From NCBI RefSeq assembly GCF_007752535.1, contig NZ_CP036426.1, positions 7,936,001 to 8,000,000 on the forward strand: a stretch of 64,000 nucleotides of DNA. The letters are read 5' to 3'. Below are positions 38,351 through 46,715 of this stretch, one piece after another. Below the pieces are notes generated by a model. The model worked only from the letters and a program-made list of their open reading frames with translations, ran no database searches and was not told the DNA's origin. Positions within the stretch are counted from its first letter, which is position 1. Every line of letters begins with the position of its first letter. Source of the stretch: Tautonia plasticadhaerens. GTDB lineage: Bacteria; Planctomycetota; Planctomycetia; Isosphaerales; Isosphaeraceae. The position numbers were made by a program, and so were the translations under genes.

Positions 38351-38674
38351 TCAACTCGACGCTTGAATGTGTGTCTTCCTGTCCGCCTCGGCCTCGAGCA
38401 GCCGGTCGAGCAGGGCCGGGTCGACCTCGCCCCGGAACCGGACCTTGCCGTCGACGCTGACCACCGGGACGAGGCCCCCGTAGGCCTCGGCCAGCGCCGG
38501 GTCGGCGTCCACGTCCACCACCTCGACCCGGAACCCGTGCCGGAGGCGTCGGGGCTCGATCACCGCCCTGGCCCGATCGCAGCAGGAGCACTCGGCCCGG
38601 GAGTAGACGGTGACGACCAGGTGATCGGCCCTCGCCCGGGGGGCGAGCAGGCGGCTCAATAGCGGCAGTCGCAT
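38351..38674 (-). CDS. Glutaredoxin-like protein
   Basis: 107 residues with a thioredoxin fold: VVTVYSRAECSCCDRARAVIE (CxxC within CSCC), EVVDVDADPALAEAYGGLVPVVSVDGKVRFRGEVD including the cis-Pro segment VPVV. Probably a thiol-disulfide reductase. The ATG at 38674 is preferred because GGAGG precedes it, at a rather long spacing; an ATG at 38707 is possible. First gene of the operon with DUF2064 and the two GT-C genes. Confidence 0.8.
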   Translation of the reverse strand: MRLPLLSRLLAPRARADHLVVTVYSRAECSCCDRARAVIEPRRLRHGFRVEVVDVDADPALAEAYGGLVPVVSVDGKVRFRGEVDPALLDRLLEAEADRKTHIQASS

Positions 38675-38729
38675 CGGTTCCGGAGACCTCCCGAACAGGG
38701 CACTCATCCCAGCGAACCGGGCACCGGCT

Positions 38730-39023
38730 TCAAACTCGTCCCTTCCAGTATCCCGGCGCTCGATGCGAGTGGGCCACGGCAACGACGACGATTCGATCCG
38801 GTAGGACCCGGTAAACCACGCCATACGGGAATCGTCGGAGCATCACGAAGCGGTGCTGGTCATCGTACAGGGGAAACATCGCGGCGCTCTTCGCGATCAT
38901 CCCGAGGGCTCGTTCGAACTCCACCTCGAACCGATTCGCCGCCTGGGGGCTGCGGCCCCGGTACCAGATCAGAGAAGCCTGATACTCGGCCTGGGCCTCC
39001 GGGTGAAGCCGGAGGTCATCCAC
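38730..39023 (-). CDS. RelE/ParE-family toxin
   Basis: 97 residues. LHPEAQAEYQASLIWYRGRSPQAANRFEVEFERALGMI, then RRFPYGVVYRVLPDRIVVVAVAHSHRAPGYW is the ParE/RelE fold: an N-terminal helical hairpin and a beta-sheet ending in AHSHRxPxYW. Its start overlaps the antitoxin stop by 8 bp. ParE types poison gyrase and RelE types cleave mRNA; the subgroup is not decided here. Confidence 0.88.
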   Translation of the reverse strand: MDDLRLHPEAQAEYQASLIWYRGRSPQAANRFEVEFERALGMIAKSAAMFPLYDDQHRFVMLRRFPYGVVYRVLPDRIVVVAVAHSHRAPGYWKGRV

Positions 39024-39249
39024 CAGCCGCCTCCCGGGCTCGACGCTTCACCTCCGACCAGGGCACCGGTTCTACCTCGCCGGAGTCCAGTTCGGCCGAT
39101 CGACGGCGAATGACCTCGCGCCAGGAATCGTCGAAGGGGGGAGCCTCGGAGGATTGGAACGAGACGATCAGCGCCTCGACGAGTTCCAGGCGATCCCCCT
39201 CGGGCAGCTTCAGCGCGTCGGCCAGCACGTGTTCGGCGTCCTCTGTCAT
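39016..39249 (-). CDS. Antitoxin of the addiction-module (TIGR02574) type
   Basis: 77 residues. LPEGDRLELVEALIVSF and DDSWREVIRRRSAELDSGEVEPVPWSEVKRRARE match the family of small antitoxins paired with RelE/ParE toxins (helical N-terminus, C-terminal toxin-binding part with EVEPVPWSEV). It lies upstream of and overlaps the toxin gene, the normal order, and probably represses the operon. Confidence 0.88.
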   Translation of the reverse strand: MTEDAEHVLADALKLPEGDRLELVEALIVSFQSSEAPPFDDSWREVIRRRSAELDSGEVEPVPWSEVKRRAREAAGG

Positions 39250-39419
39250 GGAGGCGGTCTCCCGGGTGCGTCTCGCGTTCGATCATAGCGGTCGGTCGAC
39301 CGCGGTGCGACCCTCCGCGAATCCGAGGACTCGCCGATCCGCGTGAATTCCCCGAGGAGGGCCGCCCGGGACGGCCGGTTCGGCTTGAGCGTCGGCGGGC
39401 GATTTGCGATCGTGTTCCG

Positions 39420-40784
39420 ATGAGCACGACAGCAACCCCCCCCGCCCCTCCTCTCCCCCGCCCTCCCTACCCCGCCCTCGACACCCCCCGGGCCGAGCCC
39501 CTCCCGAAGTCTCCGACACCGGGACGTCGGCGATACTATTACGGCTGGGTCATCCTGGGCGTCGCCGCGACGGCGATGTTCATGTCCGGGCCGGGGCAGT
39601 CGTATTCGATGGCGGCGTTCATCGACCCCATGCTGGCCGACCTCGGCCTGGCCCGGAGCCAGTACTCCCTGGCGTACCTCGTGGCGACGCTGATCAGCGG
39701 GTCGCTGCTACCGGTGATCGGCCGGCTGCTCGACCGCAAGGGGGCGAGGCTGGTGCTGCCGGTCGTGGCCGCCCTGCTGGGCCTGGCCTGCCTGGGGATG
39801 TCCGGGGTGGGGGCGTTGCTGGGGCTGTACCTGGGCCTGACCTGCGTCCGGTCGCTCGGCCAGGGGGCGCTGACGCTGGTGGGCACCTGGATGGTCAGCC
39901 AGTGGTTCGAGCGGCGGAGGGGCCTGGCGATGGGCCTGCTCGGGCTGGGCTCGACCCTCTCCTTCATGGCCTTCCCCGCCGGGAACCTGGCGATGATCGA
40001 GGGCCTGGGCTGGCGGGGGGCCTGGGTCGGCCTGGGACTGGGGGTCTGGGCCTTGCTGATGCTCCCGGCCCTGCTGCTGGTGCGGAACCGTCCGGAGGAC
40101 CTCGGCCTGGAGCCCGACCGCATCGCCCCGCCGGAGGGCGCCGGGGGGTCGGCGGCGGGCGGCTCGTATGCGTCGTGGACCTCGGGACAGGCGATCCGGA
40201 CGGCGTCGTTCTGGAAGGTGGTGGCGGCGCTGAGCACCAGCGCGATGGTCTCGACCGGGCTGGTGTTCCACCAGGTGTCGATCCTGGGCGAACGCGGGCT
40301 CTCCGGCGGCGCGGCCCTCTCGCTGCTGACGATCCAGGCCGCCTTCGCCTGCGTGATGAGCCTGGTCGGCGGGGCCCTGGCCGACCGGGTCGCCCCCCGC
40401 CGGCTGCTGGCGACGAGCATGGCCCTGATGGCCGTGGCGATGACCTTCCTGCTGGTGCCGGTCACCCCGGGCACGGCCCTGATCTACTCGGCGCTGCTCG
40501 GCCTGCACACGGGCATCCAGCGCTGCTGCGGGGCGGTGACGCTGGCCGGCTTCTTCGGCCGGGGTCACTTCGGGTCGATCAAGGGGATCGCCATGTCGCT
40601 GGTCATCGGCGCCTCGGCGCTGGGGCCCTTGCCGCTGGCCCTGGCCAAGGACCTGCTCGGCCGGTACGACCTGGCGCTGATGGCCCTGATGGCCTTCCCC
40701 GTGCTCGCCGGGATTGCCGTCTGGTCGGCCCGGCCCCCGGTGCTCCCCCGGGAGCCCGCGGGGACGGCGGCGGCGTCGGCCTGA
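39420..40784 (+). CDS. MFS transporter
   Basis: 454 residues with 12 predicted membrane segments after a 45-residue cytoplasmic Pro-rich leader. YGWVILGVAATAMFMSGPGQSYSMAAFIDPML, and GRLLDRKGARLVLP (the MFS loop 2-3 motif) are clear; a second copy of that loop motif occurs as GGALADRVAPRRLL. The first segment resembles the oxalate/formate antiporter and monocarboxylate group. Substrate not assignable. No operon partner. Confidence 0.88.
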   Translation: MSTTATPPAPPLPRPPYPALDTPRAEPLPKSPTPGRRRYYYGWVILGVAATAMFMSGPGQSYSMAAFIDPMLADLGLARSQYSLAYLVATLISGSLLPVIGRLLDRKGARLVLPVVAALLGLACLGMSGVGALLGLYLGLTCVRSLGQGALTLVGTWMVSQWFERRRGLAMGLLGLGSTLSFMAFPAGNLAMIEGLGWRGAWVGLGLGVWALLMLPALLLVRNRPEDLGLEPDRIAPPEGAGGSAAGGSYASWTSGQAIRTASFWKVVAALSTSAMVSTGLVFHQVSILGERGLSGGAALSLLTIQAAFACVMSLVGGALADRVAPRRLLATSMALMAVAMTFLLVPVTPGTALIYSALLGLHTGIQRCCGAVTLAGFFGRGHFGSIKGIAMSLVIGASALGPLPLALAKDLLGRYDLALMALMAFPVLAGIAVWSARPPVLPREPAGTAAASA

Positions 40785-40793
40785 CCGGGCCCC

Positions 40794-40822
40794 GGCGGGG
40801 GCGGGGCGGGCCGACCCCCGCC
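40794..40822. terminator. GC-rich hairpin between convergent genes
   Basis: GGCGGGGG (40794-40801) pairs with CCCCCGCC (40815-40822) with a 13-nt loop, between the MFS stop and the DUF1801 stop. No U tract. Confidence 0.4.
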
Positions 40823-40829
40823 CGTTCGC

Positions 40830-41246
40830 TCACGAGGGCGTCCGGCTCGTGTGCTCGACCGACCGCCTCACCAGCTCGCGGAGGACCTGCGGGTCGACGT
40901 CGTCGAGCCGCTTGAGGTACAGGCAGGACTTGCCGGTCTTGTATTTGCCGAGGGATTGCATCAGCTCCGCCTCGCGATCGAAGCCGGACATGATGTAGAG
41001 CGTCAGGTTCTGCTTGCGGGGCGAGAAGCCGGCGAGGAACCAGTCCCCCTCCCGGCCGCTCTCGTATTTGTAGCGGAACGAGCCGAAGCCGACGATGCTG
41101 TCGCCCCACATCCTCGGCTCCAGGCCGGTGGCCTCCTGCATGAGGTCGAGCACCGCGAGGGCGTCGGCCCTCCTCCGCTCGTCGGGCACGCCCTCCAGGA
41201 ACTCCGCGACGCTGCGGTCGTTGGGCCCCGTCTTCAGCTCGGCCAT
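40830..41246 (-). CDS. DUF1801-family protein
   Basis: 138 residues. Family features: VAEFLEGVPDERRRADALAVLDLMQEATG, PRMWGDSIVGFGSFRYKYESGREGDWFLAGFSPRKQNLTLYIM and the C-terminal KSCLYLKRLDDVDPQVLRELVRRSV. The fold is an iron-chaperone-like (Fra) alpha/beta domain; function unclear. The ATG at 41246 opens the conserved domain. Confidence 0.85.
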   Translation of the reverse strand: MAELKTGPNDRSVAEFLEGVPDERRRADALAVLDLMQEATGLEPRMWGDSIVGFGSFRYKYESGREGDWFLAGFSPRKQNLTLYIMSGFDREAELMQSLGKYKTGKSCLYLKRLDDVDPQVLRELVRRSVEHTSRTPS

Positions 41247-41349
41247 GCTCGCGGTCCCTCCTCGGGGTCGCCCGGGGCCATCGCGTCGGGCCCGGAGAAC
41301 CCGGGGCATGATCGGCCGGGGGCCCGACGCCGACGGGCCCTCCGGGTCG

Positions 41350-41919
41350 TCATTTCTTCCAGATCAGGAGATAGCGCGGGGCGCCTCCCCACTGGCCGAA
41401 GTCCTCATATCGGACCCGCTCTCGCAGGGCGTCCTCTTCCCAGGGGGCGTTCGGGTCCATGTAGAAGACCCGGCTGTGGTCGGCCCCGTAGACGACGACG
41501 GTGTGCGCCGGGTCGGCCTGGTCGGCCGGGGGCAGGACGACGAGGACGTGGCTCGACTGCAACTTCTCGGCGAAATGGGACAGCGCCAGGTCCTTCGTCC
41601 TGGTGTGCGACACCCCCCTCGACGGCGTGGCCGAGCGATACACCCACCGGCCGCCCTCCTCGACGAGCTGCTGGATGAGGATCTCCTCGATCTCCAGGTC
41701 GTACTCGTCGGCAAACTGGATCCACCCCTGCGGGGTCTTCAGCGCCCGGTCGGCCATCACCGGGTCCGGCGTCCAGGAGCGGAACTCGTCGACCACGTCG
41801 TCGACCTTCATCCAGTTCGGGATCCCGCCCGTCACCCGGCTCCACGACGCCACCGCGGCGGCCCAGCACGTGTTCTCCGATTGCCGCACGTTCGGCGGCC
41901 TCATTCGCCAGACAGCCAT
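41350..41919 (-). CDS. Papain-like cysteine peptidase family protein
   Basis: 189 residues, cytoplasmic (no signal peptide). NVRQSENTCWAAAVASWS holds the catalytic Cys18; PAHTVVVYGAD supplies His139, and FYMDPN an Asp155: the C-H-D order of papain-like (C39/C70-type) peptidases. The domain is about the size of the catalytic core alone. Natural substrate unknown; similar small enzymes may process peptides or act as effectors. The ATG at 41919 begins just before the catalytic segment. Confidence 0.8.
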   Translation of the reverse strand: MAVWRMRPPNVRQSENTCWAAAVASWSRVTGGIPNWMKVDDVVDEFRSWTPDPVMADRALKTPQGWIQFADEYDLEIEEILIQQLVEEGGRWVYRSATPSRGVSHTRTKDLALSHFAEKLQSSHVLVVLPPADQADPAHTVVVYGADHSRVFYMDPNAPWEEDALRERVRYEDFGQWGGAPRYLLIWKK

Positions 41920-42186
41920 GGCTCTGACCTCCGGTCCCGGGCCTTCATCATGTGTCGGGACGACGGCCCTGTCAATCTGGAGTCGGATCCCCGGATCGGG
42001 CGGCGACAGGCGGGCCTCCCTGCGTCGATCGGACGCCACCTCGCCCGCCGGGCGGTGCCGCCGGGGCGGGGGCCGTGTCGCCGACGGGTGCTCGAACCCG
42101 AGTGCTTTGATGACTCGCCGTCGCGGCGAGCCCGACCCGATCCCCCCGACGGGGCGGGGGGGTCCCCCCGAGCCGAGGAGCGTCCC

Positions 42187-42441
42187 ATGGCCTCAACGCG
42201 CTTCCGCCGGGCCCGCTTCGGGGCCCGGCCTGCCCTGCGACCCGGCGTCGAGCCGCTGGACGGCCGGGTCCTGCTGAGCGTCGGGCTCGGGCCCCTGCCC
42301 CGGCCCGATCCGGGGCCTCCGGTCGCGGCCGTCGGCGACTCGACCGCCTTCACGCCCCCGATCGGCTCCGACAAGGGCTCGATCACCGCCCCGGGGCTCC
42401 CCCGGCTGGGCGAGGAGCCGATCGATTACCCGGGCCACTGA
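42187..42441 (+). CDS. Small planctomycete protein with VEPLDGRVLLS motif
   Basis: 84 residues. The N-terminal basic stretch (RFRRARFGARPALRPG) is followed by VEPLDGRVLLS, a variant of the LEPLEGRxLLS motif that marks many exported or surface proteins of planctomycetes. The rest is Pro/Gly-rich without a domain. Such a short motif protein may be a truncated or stand-alone member. Similar small gene downstream at 42607. Confidence 0.6.
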   Translation: MASTRFRRARFGARPALRPGVEPLDGRVLLSVGLGPLPRPDPGPPVAAVGDSTAFTPPIGSDKGSITAPGLPRLGEEPIDYPGH

Positions 42442-42606
42442 CCCGGGCCCCCTGCCGGGGGCCGAGGCGGACGAGCGGGGCCCCGGCCTCCGGTCGTCCT
42501 TCGCCCCGGGCCGGGTCGCAGGCGCGTCGGCATTCGAACCGGGTCCTGGACGGGGGGAGGGCCTCGGCCCTCGGGAACTCGTCCCCATCATGGGAGGATC
42601 GTGACG

Positions 42607-42819
42607 ATGAGACGTCCGAAAGATCGTCGGGTGGCGCCGGTGCTGGAAGGCCTCGAAGGGCGCCACCTCCAGTCGGGCCTGGCCGCCTCGACCCAGGGCG
42701 CCCCGGCCTCGCTCCTGCTCCCCCACGTCGAGCAGGGAAACCCCCAACCGACCGACCCGGGACGGGCCCCGGGGTCCGGCGGCGAGTCCCGGATCATCGC
42801 CATCCTGATCGGCCTGTAG
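42607..42819 (+). CDS. Small planctomycete protein with LEGLEGRHLQSG motif
   Basis: 70 residues, a second small protein with the LExLEGRxLxS motif (VLEGLEGRHLQSGL). The C-terminus ends in a hydrophobic IIAILIGL. GGGAGG lies 9 nt upstream of the ATG at 42607 and decides the start over a GTG at 42601. Together with the 42187 gene this looks like a pair of related mini-proteins. Confidence 0.55.
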   Translation: MRRPKDRRVAPVLEGLEGRHLQSGLAASTQGAPASLLLPHVEQGNPQPTDPGRAPGSGGESRIIAILIGL

Positions 42820-42927
42820 GGTCGGCCATCGCCCCGGGGCCCCGGCCCGGGGCCGCCGGGAGGGCGACGGGTGCGCCGGGCCCGAGTCAGCCGGCTGCCG
42901 GTGCCTGGAGACGTCGGCGGGCGGGCG

Positions 42928-43383
42928 TCAGCTCTTGGTCGTGTCGAGGGCGCGAGCGGCCCGAGCGGCGGACGGCCCCTCGTCGACCCCCCGGAAGTCG
43001 CCCCGGAGGGCCATCAGGGCATAGCGCTCGGCGTCGATCTCGGACTGCGTGCGGACCCCCAGCCTCCGGAACAGGGGGAGCGGCGGGCACCAGCCCTGCA
43101 ACGCATGCTGGAGCAGGAAGCCGCCGACCACCAGCGGGATGGCCGCGAACCGGCGATCGACCCCCAGCGCCAGCGCGGCCCCGGCGGCGGAGAGGGTGGC
43201 GGCGTTGGCCTCCAGGGTCCGCTCGATGTCCCACTCCCGGTCCAGCTCCCGGAGCCGGCGCCGGACGGCCAGCGGCCCCCGGGCCGCGATCCGCTCGGCC
43301 TGCCACCGGGTCTCCCGGCGGATCCGCTCGTTGACGTGCGCGGCGGTGTTCTCGGACACCCGATCGGCGGTCGTCGGGAACAT
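42928..43383 (-). CDS. YgaP-like (DUF2892) membrane protein
   Basis: 151 residues. A 70-residue charged helical N-terminus, then AAGAALALGVDRRFAAIPLVVGGFLLQHALQGWCPPLPLFRRLG, which carries the (G)WCPP/GxCPL signature of the DUF2892/YgaP membrane domain with two short hydrophobic segments. Unknown role. Convergent with the 42607 gene. Confidence 0.75.
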   Translation of the reverse strand: MFPTTADRVSENTAAHVNERIRRETRWQAERIAARGPLAVRRRLRELDREWDIERTLEANAATLSAAGAALALGVDRRFAAIPLVVGGFLLQHALQGWCPPLPLFRRLGVRTQSEIDAERYALMALRGDFRGVDEGPSAARAARALDTTKS

Positions 43384-43636
43384 GGCCGGTCCTCCCGGTC
43401 TGGGGGTGAAGGCGGCCTGAGCCGCCCGGTGATCGGGGGGCCAACGCGGCAAATCGGATGCCCTGGCCGCCGGGGCGGTTCGGCTCGGCGGGCCGGGGAC
43501 CACCGACCGGCCCCGGGGACCCGGGGGTCGGGGCGACCCCGGCCGCCCGTCCGGGTGGCATGCCCCTTGCATCGCCCGAGCCGGAGGACAAACCCTCGGA
43601 TCAGCGGAAGCATCCCGGAGCTGCAAGGAGCGAGCC

Positions 43637-43921
43637 ATGGCGAACGAGCATCCCGACAAGACCGCCGCGTCCCTCTCGGAGAGCACGGGCGCGGTCGGGT
43701 CCCCCGCCGACATCCGCGAGCACATGGAGGTCTATGCCTCCTGCGGCACGAAGGTCGGCAAGGTCGACCACGTCGAGGGGGACACGATCAAGCTCACCAA
43801 GAACGACAGCCCCGACGGCCAGCACCATCGGATCCCGATGGCCTGGGTCGCGAAGGTCCACGACCACATCCACCTGGACCGCGACCACAACGAGGTCCAC
43901 GCCCAGTGGCAGCCGGCCTGA
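43637..43921 (+). CDS. DUF2171-family small protein
   Basis: 94 residues. IREHMEVYASCGTKVGKVDHVEGDTIKLTKNDSPDG and HHRIPMAWVAKVHDHIHLD are the beta-barrel-like DUF2171/PRC-like signature; a soluble small protein of unknown function, frequently linked with stress in planctomycetes and deinococci. A ribosome-binding site (AAGGAG) precedes the ATG. The 3' half and downstream sequence are duplicated at 45136-45321. Confidence 0.85.
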   Translation: MANEHPDKTAASLSESTGAVGSPADIREHMEVYASCGTKVGKVDHVEGDTIKLTKNDSPDGQHHRIPMAWVAKVHDHIHLDRDHNEVHAQWQPA

Positions 43922-43997
43922 TCGATCGGGCCCGGAGTCGGGACACGGGCCCCGATCTCGGACAAGGGCGTTCAAGGGCTGGGGTCGGGACGACCCC
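43812..43997 (+). repeat. 186-bp segmental duplication, source copy
   Basis: The 3' half of the DUF2171 gene plus 76 bp of downstream sequence, almost identical to 45136-45321 (offset 1,324 bp). Confidence 0.9.
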
Positions 43998-44212
43998 ACC
44001 CCCACCGCCGAAGTCATGCCCACGCCTCGCCCGGGTGGTACTGGTGTCCTCAGCAGTGTCATCCGTCGGCCGACGTGACCGAGGGGGGGACGCCCGGACG
44101 GCGTCGGGTCCTCCCCCGGGCTGGTGCCGGGCCCGGTCACGTCAGCCGGGACGCAGGCCTCGGCCTCGGCCGGGCCTCGTGACCACTGGGGAGGACGCCG
44201 GTGGCACCCAAT

Positions 44213-44905
44213 TCATCGCCTCCTGTCGGGGGAGGGGCCACCCGGGCCACCCGCCGTGTCGTCAGGGGCCTCGGGCTCGGGGGGCGGCGGCTGCGTCCCC
44301 TCTTCTTCCCACGGGACGACCCAGAGATAGACCAGGCGATCGGGCCCGCGCTCGTCCTCGACCGAGAAGATGCGTTTGGGCTTGGCCCCCTTCATGTCGA
44401 AGTTGTGCGACACGATGCGTGAGCCGGGCTTGAGCTTGCGGAGTTGCGGCATGAGCTTGACGTTGAGGCTCGGCAGCAGGTAGAGCGTCACGACGCTCGC
44501 CTCGCTGAGGTCCTCCCGGAAGATGTCCGCCTGCCGGATCGTGACGAGGTCCCCCACGCCGTTCTCCTCGACGTTCGCCCGCGCCTCCTCGACGCGCTTC
44601 GGGTCGATGTCGAGCCCCACGGCCTTGACCCCGTACTTCCTGGCCGCCGTGACCACGATGCGGCCGTCGCCGCAGCCGAGGTCGTAGACCACGTCCCCCT
44701 CCTTGACCCCGGCCGCCTCCAGCATCGCCTCGACGACCGGCTGGGGCGTCGGGTCGTAGATGACATCCGGGTTCCGCGTCTCCTGGGCCTCGCCCGCCCC
44801 CTCCTGCCGCGCCGCGGCGGACGGCGACGGCCCACAAAGGCAGCAGATCAGGAGCACCATCCAGAGCGACCGACCGGCGACGGAGACTCGCGACGCGAAG
44901 CGCAT
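44213..44905 (-). CDS. Exported class I SAM-dependent methyltransferase
   Basis: 230 residues. A signal peptide (WMVLLICCLCGPSPSAAA, near residues 15-32) precedes a small methyltransferase core: DVIYDPTPQPVVEAMLEAAGVK, DVVYDLGCGDGRIVVTAARKYG, VKAVGLDIDPKRVEEA and VVTLYLLPSLN. This exported type is common in planctomycetes and myxobacteria. It is unusual because SAM is cytoplasmic; the signal may be uncleaved so that the domain stays on the membrane. It lies between the two copies of the 186-bp duplication. Confidence 0.85.
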   Translation of the reverse strand: MRFASRVSVAGRSLWMVLLICCLCGPSPSAAARQEGAGEAQETRNPDVIYDPTPQPVVEAMLEAAGVKEGDVVYDLGCGDGRIVVTAARKYGVKAVGLDIDPKRVEEARANVEENGVGDLVTIRQADIFREDLSEASVVTLYLLPSLNVKLMPQLRKLKPGSRIVSHNFDMKGAKPKRIFSVEDERGPDRLVYLWVVPWEEEGTQPPPPEPEAPDDTAGGPGGPSPDRRR

Positions 44906-45135
44906 GGCTTGGGACCTCCCGTGCCTATCCCCCGCTCCTCGACTCCGCCCCCATCCCCCGGAGGCGTCCCCGACGCTCGGGTCGATTCGCCCGCAAGAGC
45001 CGCCTCGCCGGCCTCGCCGGGTGTCGGCGGCTGGATGGGACTGGCGGCTTGCCCGCCCGTGTCTTCTAACGCCCGGAACCCGCGCGGGCAAGTCGCCAGT
45101 TCCACCCAGAAACGGACTCCTACAAGTCCCACCCG

Positions 45136-45245
45136 CCGACGGCCAGCACCATCGGATCCCGATGGCCTGGGTCGCGAAGGTCCACGACCACATCGACCTG
45201 GACCGCGACCACAACGAGGTCCACGCCCAGTGGCAGCCGGCCTGA
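45136..45245 (+). pseudogene. Truncated DUF2171 copy
   Basis: Encodes the last about 36 residues of the DUF2171 protein (from DGQHHRIPMAWVAKVHDHI; His-to-Asp is the only visible residue change) up to the stop, without a start codon. It is part of a 186-bp duplication ending at 45321. Confidence 0.85.
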
Positions 45246-45339
45246 TCGATCGGGCCCGGAGTCGGGACACGGGCCCCGATCTCGGACAAGGGCGTTCAAG
45301 GGCTGGGGTCGGGACGACCCCGGCCGTCCCGCCGACCCA

Positions 45340-45588
45340 TCAGCTGATCCTGGGGAGCGGGCGGACGGCCAGGATCTCGTCCGCTCGAAGCGACTCGATC
45401 TCTGACTCCTTGACCGTCACGATTGCAGTCGACTCCCCGATCGCGTTGAACACTTCAAGGATGACGCCATCCTCGCCGCCCAAGGGGTGGGGCACGAAAT
45501 CGACGAGGGTCGCGACGTCTTCTCGCTTGAGGCCATGCTCGTCGAGGTCGCGGCGGAGGGTTACGCGGTCGTAGAGGGCGGGTTTCAT
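45340..45588 (-). CDS. DUF4926-family small protein
   Basis: 82 residues: VTLRRDLDEHGLKREDVATLVDFVPHP and GVILEVFNAIGESTAIVTVKESEIESLRADEILAVRPLP follow the DUF4926 pattern (LxxDLPExGLxxGxxGTIV ... LRxxQL). These small beta-rich proteins often accompany a DUF6883-like partner or act as antitoxins; no partner is seen here. The ATG at 45588 begins the domain; REP family 2 copies lie upstream. Confidence 0.8.
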   Translation of the reverse strand: MKPALYDRVTLRRDLDEHGLKREDVATLVDFVPHPLGGEDGVILEVFNAIGESTAIVTVKESEIESLRADEILAVRPLPRIS

Positions 45589-45611
45589 GGGTGCTGGCTC
45601 GTCTCGGCCGG

Positions 45612-45735
45612 TCGGCCGGGGTGGCTGGGGTCGTCCTCGACCCCGGCGCCGCGGGGCTCGGACCATCCGGCAACCCGGGGACAATCTGCCCTGCCCTGGC
45701 GAACTGGGGCGAGGACGACCCCGGCCACCAGTCGC
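45612..45735. repeat. REP-like family 2, inverted pair
   Basis: GGTGGCTGGGGTCGTCCTCG (from about 45618) and, inverted, CGAGGACGACCCCGGCCACC (to about 45733). The pair forms a BIME-like unit. Other copies lie at 47128-47248, 47512-47703 and 48736-48767. Confidence 0.75.
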
Positions 45736-45824
45736 CCAGCCTCCCGGATCGCCTCCGCGTGGTTGACGTGAATCGGAAGCAACGGCCTGAGTCTCGTGCA
45801 ACGATCAAGCCGGGGCACGTTCGG

Positions 45825-46643
45825 TCAGATCTGCGAAGTGGTCTGGGCCGTCGTTGGATCCAGGCTCAAGAAGCGAGAGCTCAACAGTGAGGTCACGCGA
45901 GCGTAGCAACGAGACGCCTCATCCATGCGCGCCGCATCGATGATCGGAGCATCGTCATATCGAATCGCACGGTCGATGTATCCCTTCTTGATGTTCGGGG
46001 AGGTATCCCCGCTGACGTATCGGCCCGTCATGCGCGTTTGGTGATAATTCTCCGAGAGTTGCGTACGCAGTCCCAGGAAATGCTCGATCATTCCAAACGA
46101 ATCATAAGTTCGATTGATTAATTGATCGTACGTCAAAAAAGACGCTCGATGCTGATCGCGGATCGCCCGGGCTTCCTGTTCGATCCCGCGAAGCCTCAAC
46201 GTGTAATGTCCCCAAGCATCCGAGAGGACTGCGTCCGCATCGACCTCGGGGTCGCCGTGCCATTCCGGGATGGCGCGGACCAGGCTTCGCAGCGTGCCCT
46301 CGGGCTCTCTGACGAGAAACAGGAACATGCAATCCTGAGAAAAGAAGAGACACTCTTCGAGATAATCGTTGTGGAGCACCTTATCCATGGTGAATCGCGT
46401 GACCCTGACCTGCCTGAGATCCTTGTAGACCGTCCAGACCAGGCGGTCGAGGTCCTGACGCGAAGAATAGCGCAGGTGCGTCTCGCCGTATCCTGAGATC
46501 TCGGCGTTCGTGTTCAGAATATGCGTCAGCAAGGAGGACCCCGAGCGCATGTGCCCGACCACGAACAGGAATCGAGTCGGGCAAAGCACTTGCTGGATCT
46601 TGTATGCCGACGCCAGGCCCATCTTCGCGAGGAGTCGTTTCAT
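45825..46643 (-). CDS. Sulfotransferase-family protein
   Basis: 272 residues. 5'-PAPS loop FLFVVGHMRSGSSLLTHIL, 3'-phosphate region FLFLVREPEGTLRSLVRAIPEW, and Rossmann-like elements around FLTYDQLINRTYD identify a cytoplasmic PAPS-dependent sulfotransferase, the kind that modifies exopolysaccharide or other small acceptors. Its base composition is markedly less GC-rich than the neighbours and codon choice is less biased, which suggests horizontal acquisition. It lies amid REP family 2 elements. The ATG at 46643 gives a complete domain. Confidence 0.85.
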   Translation of the reverse strand: MKRLLAKMGLASAYKIQQVLCPTRFLFVVGHMRSGSSLLTHILNTNAEISGYGETHLRYSSRQDLDRLVWTVYKDLRQVRVTRFTMDKVLHNDYLEECLFFSQDCMFLFLVREPEGTLRSLVRAIPEWHGDPEVDADAVLSDAWGHYTLRLRGIEQEARAIRDQHRASFLTYDQLINRTYDSFGMIEHFLGLRTQLSENYHQTRMTGRYVSGDTSPNIKKGYIDRAIRYDDAPIIDAARMDEASRCYARVTSLLSSRFLSLDPTTAQTTSQI

Positions 46644-46715
46644 ATCTGGTCTCGCCCCCGGGTTCTCCTTGGTTTTCGAGGGGGCGGCCCGGTGAGGAAA
46701 CAGCCTCCAGGGATT

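Noticed and set aside
32846-38662. Unbroken reading frames of about 1,900 and 1,800 codons on both strands across this interval
   Set aside because: They are antisense or shifted shadows created by high GC at the third codon position. The real genes (33195-34208, 34250-38674) have signal peptides, membrane segments, family motifs and ribosome-binding sites.
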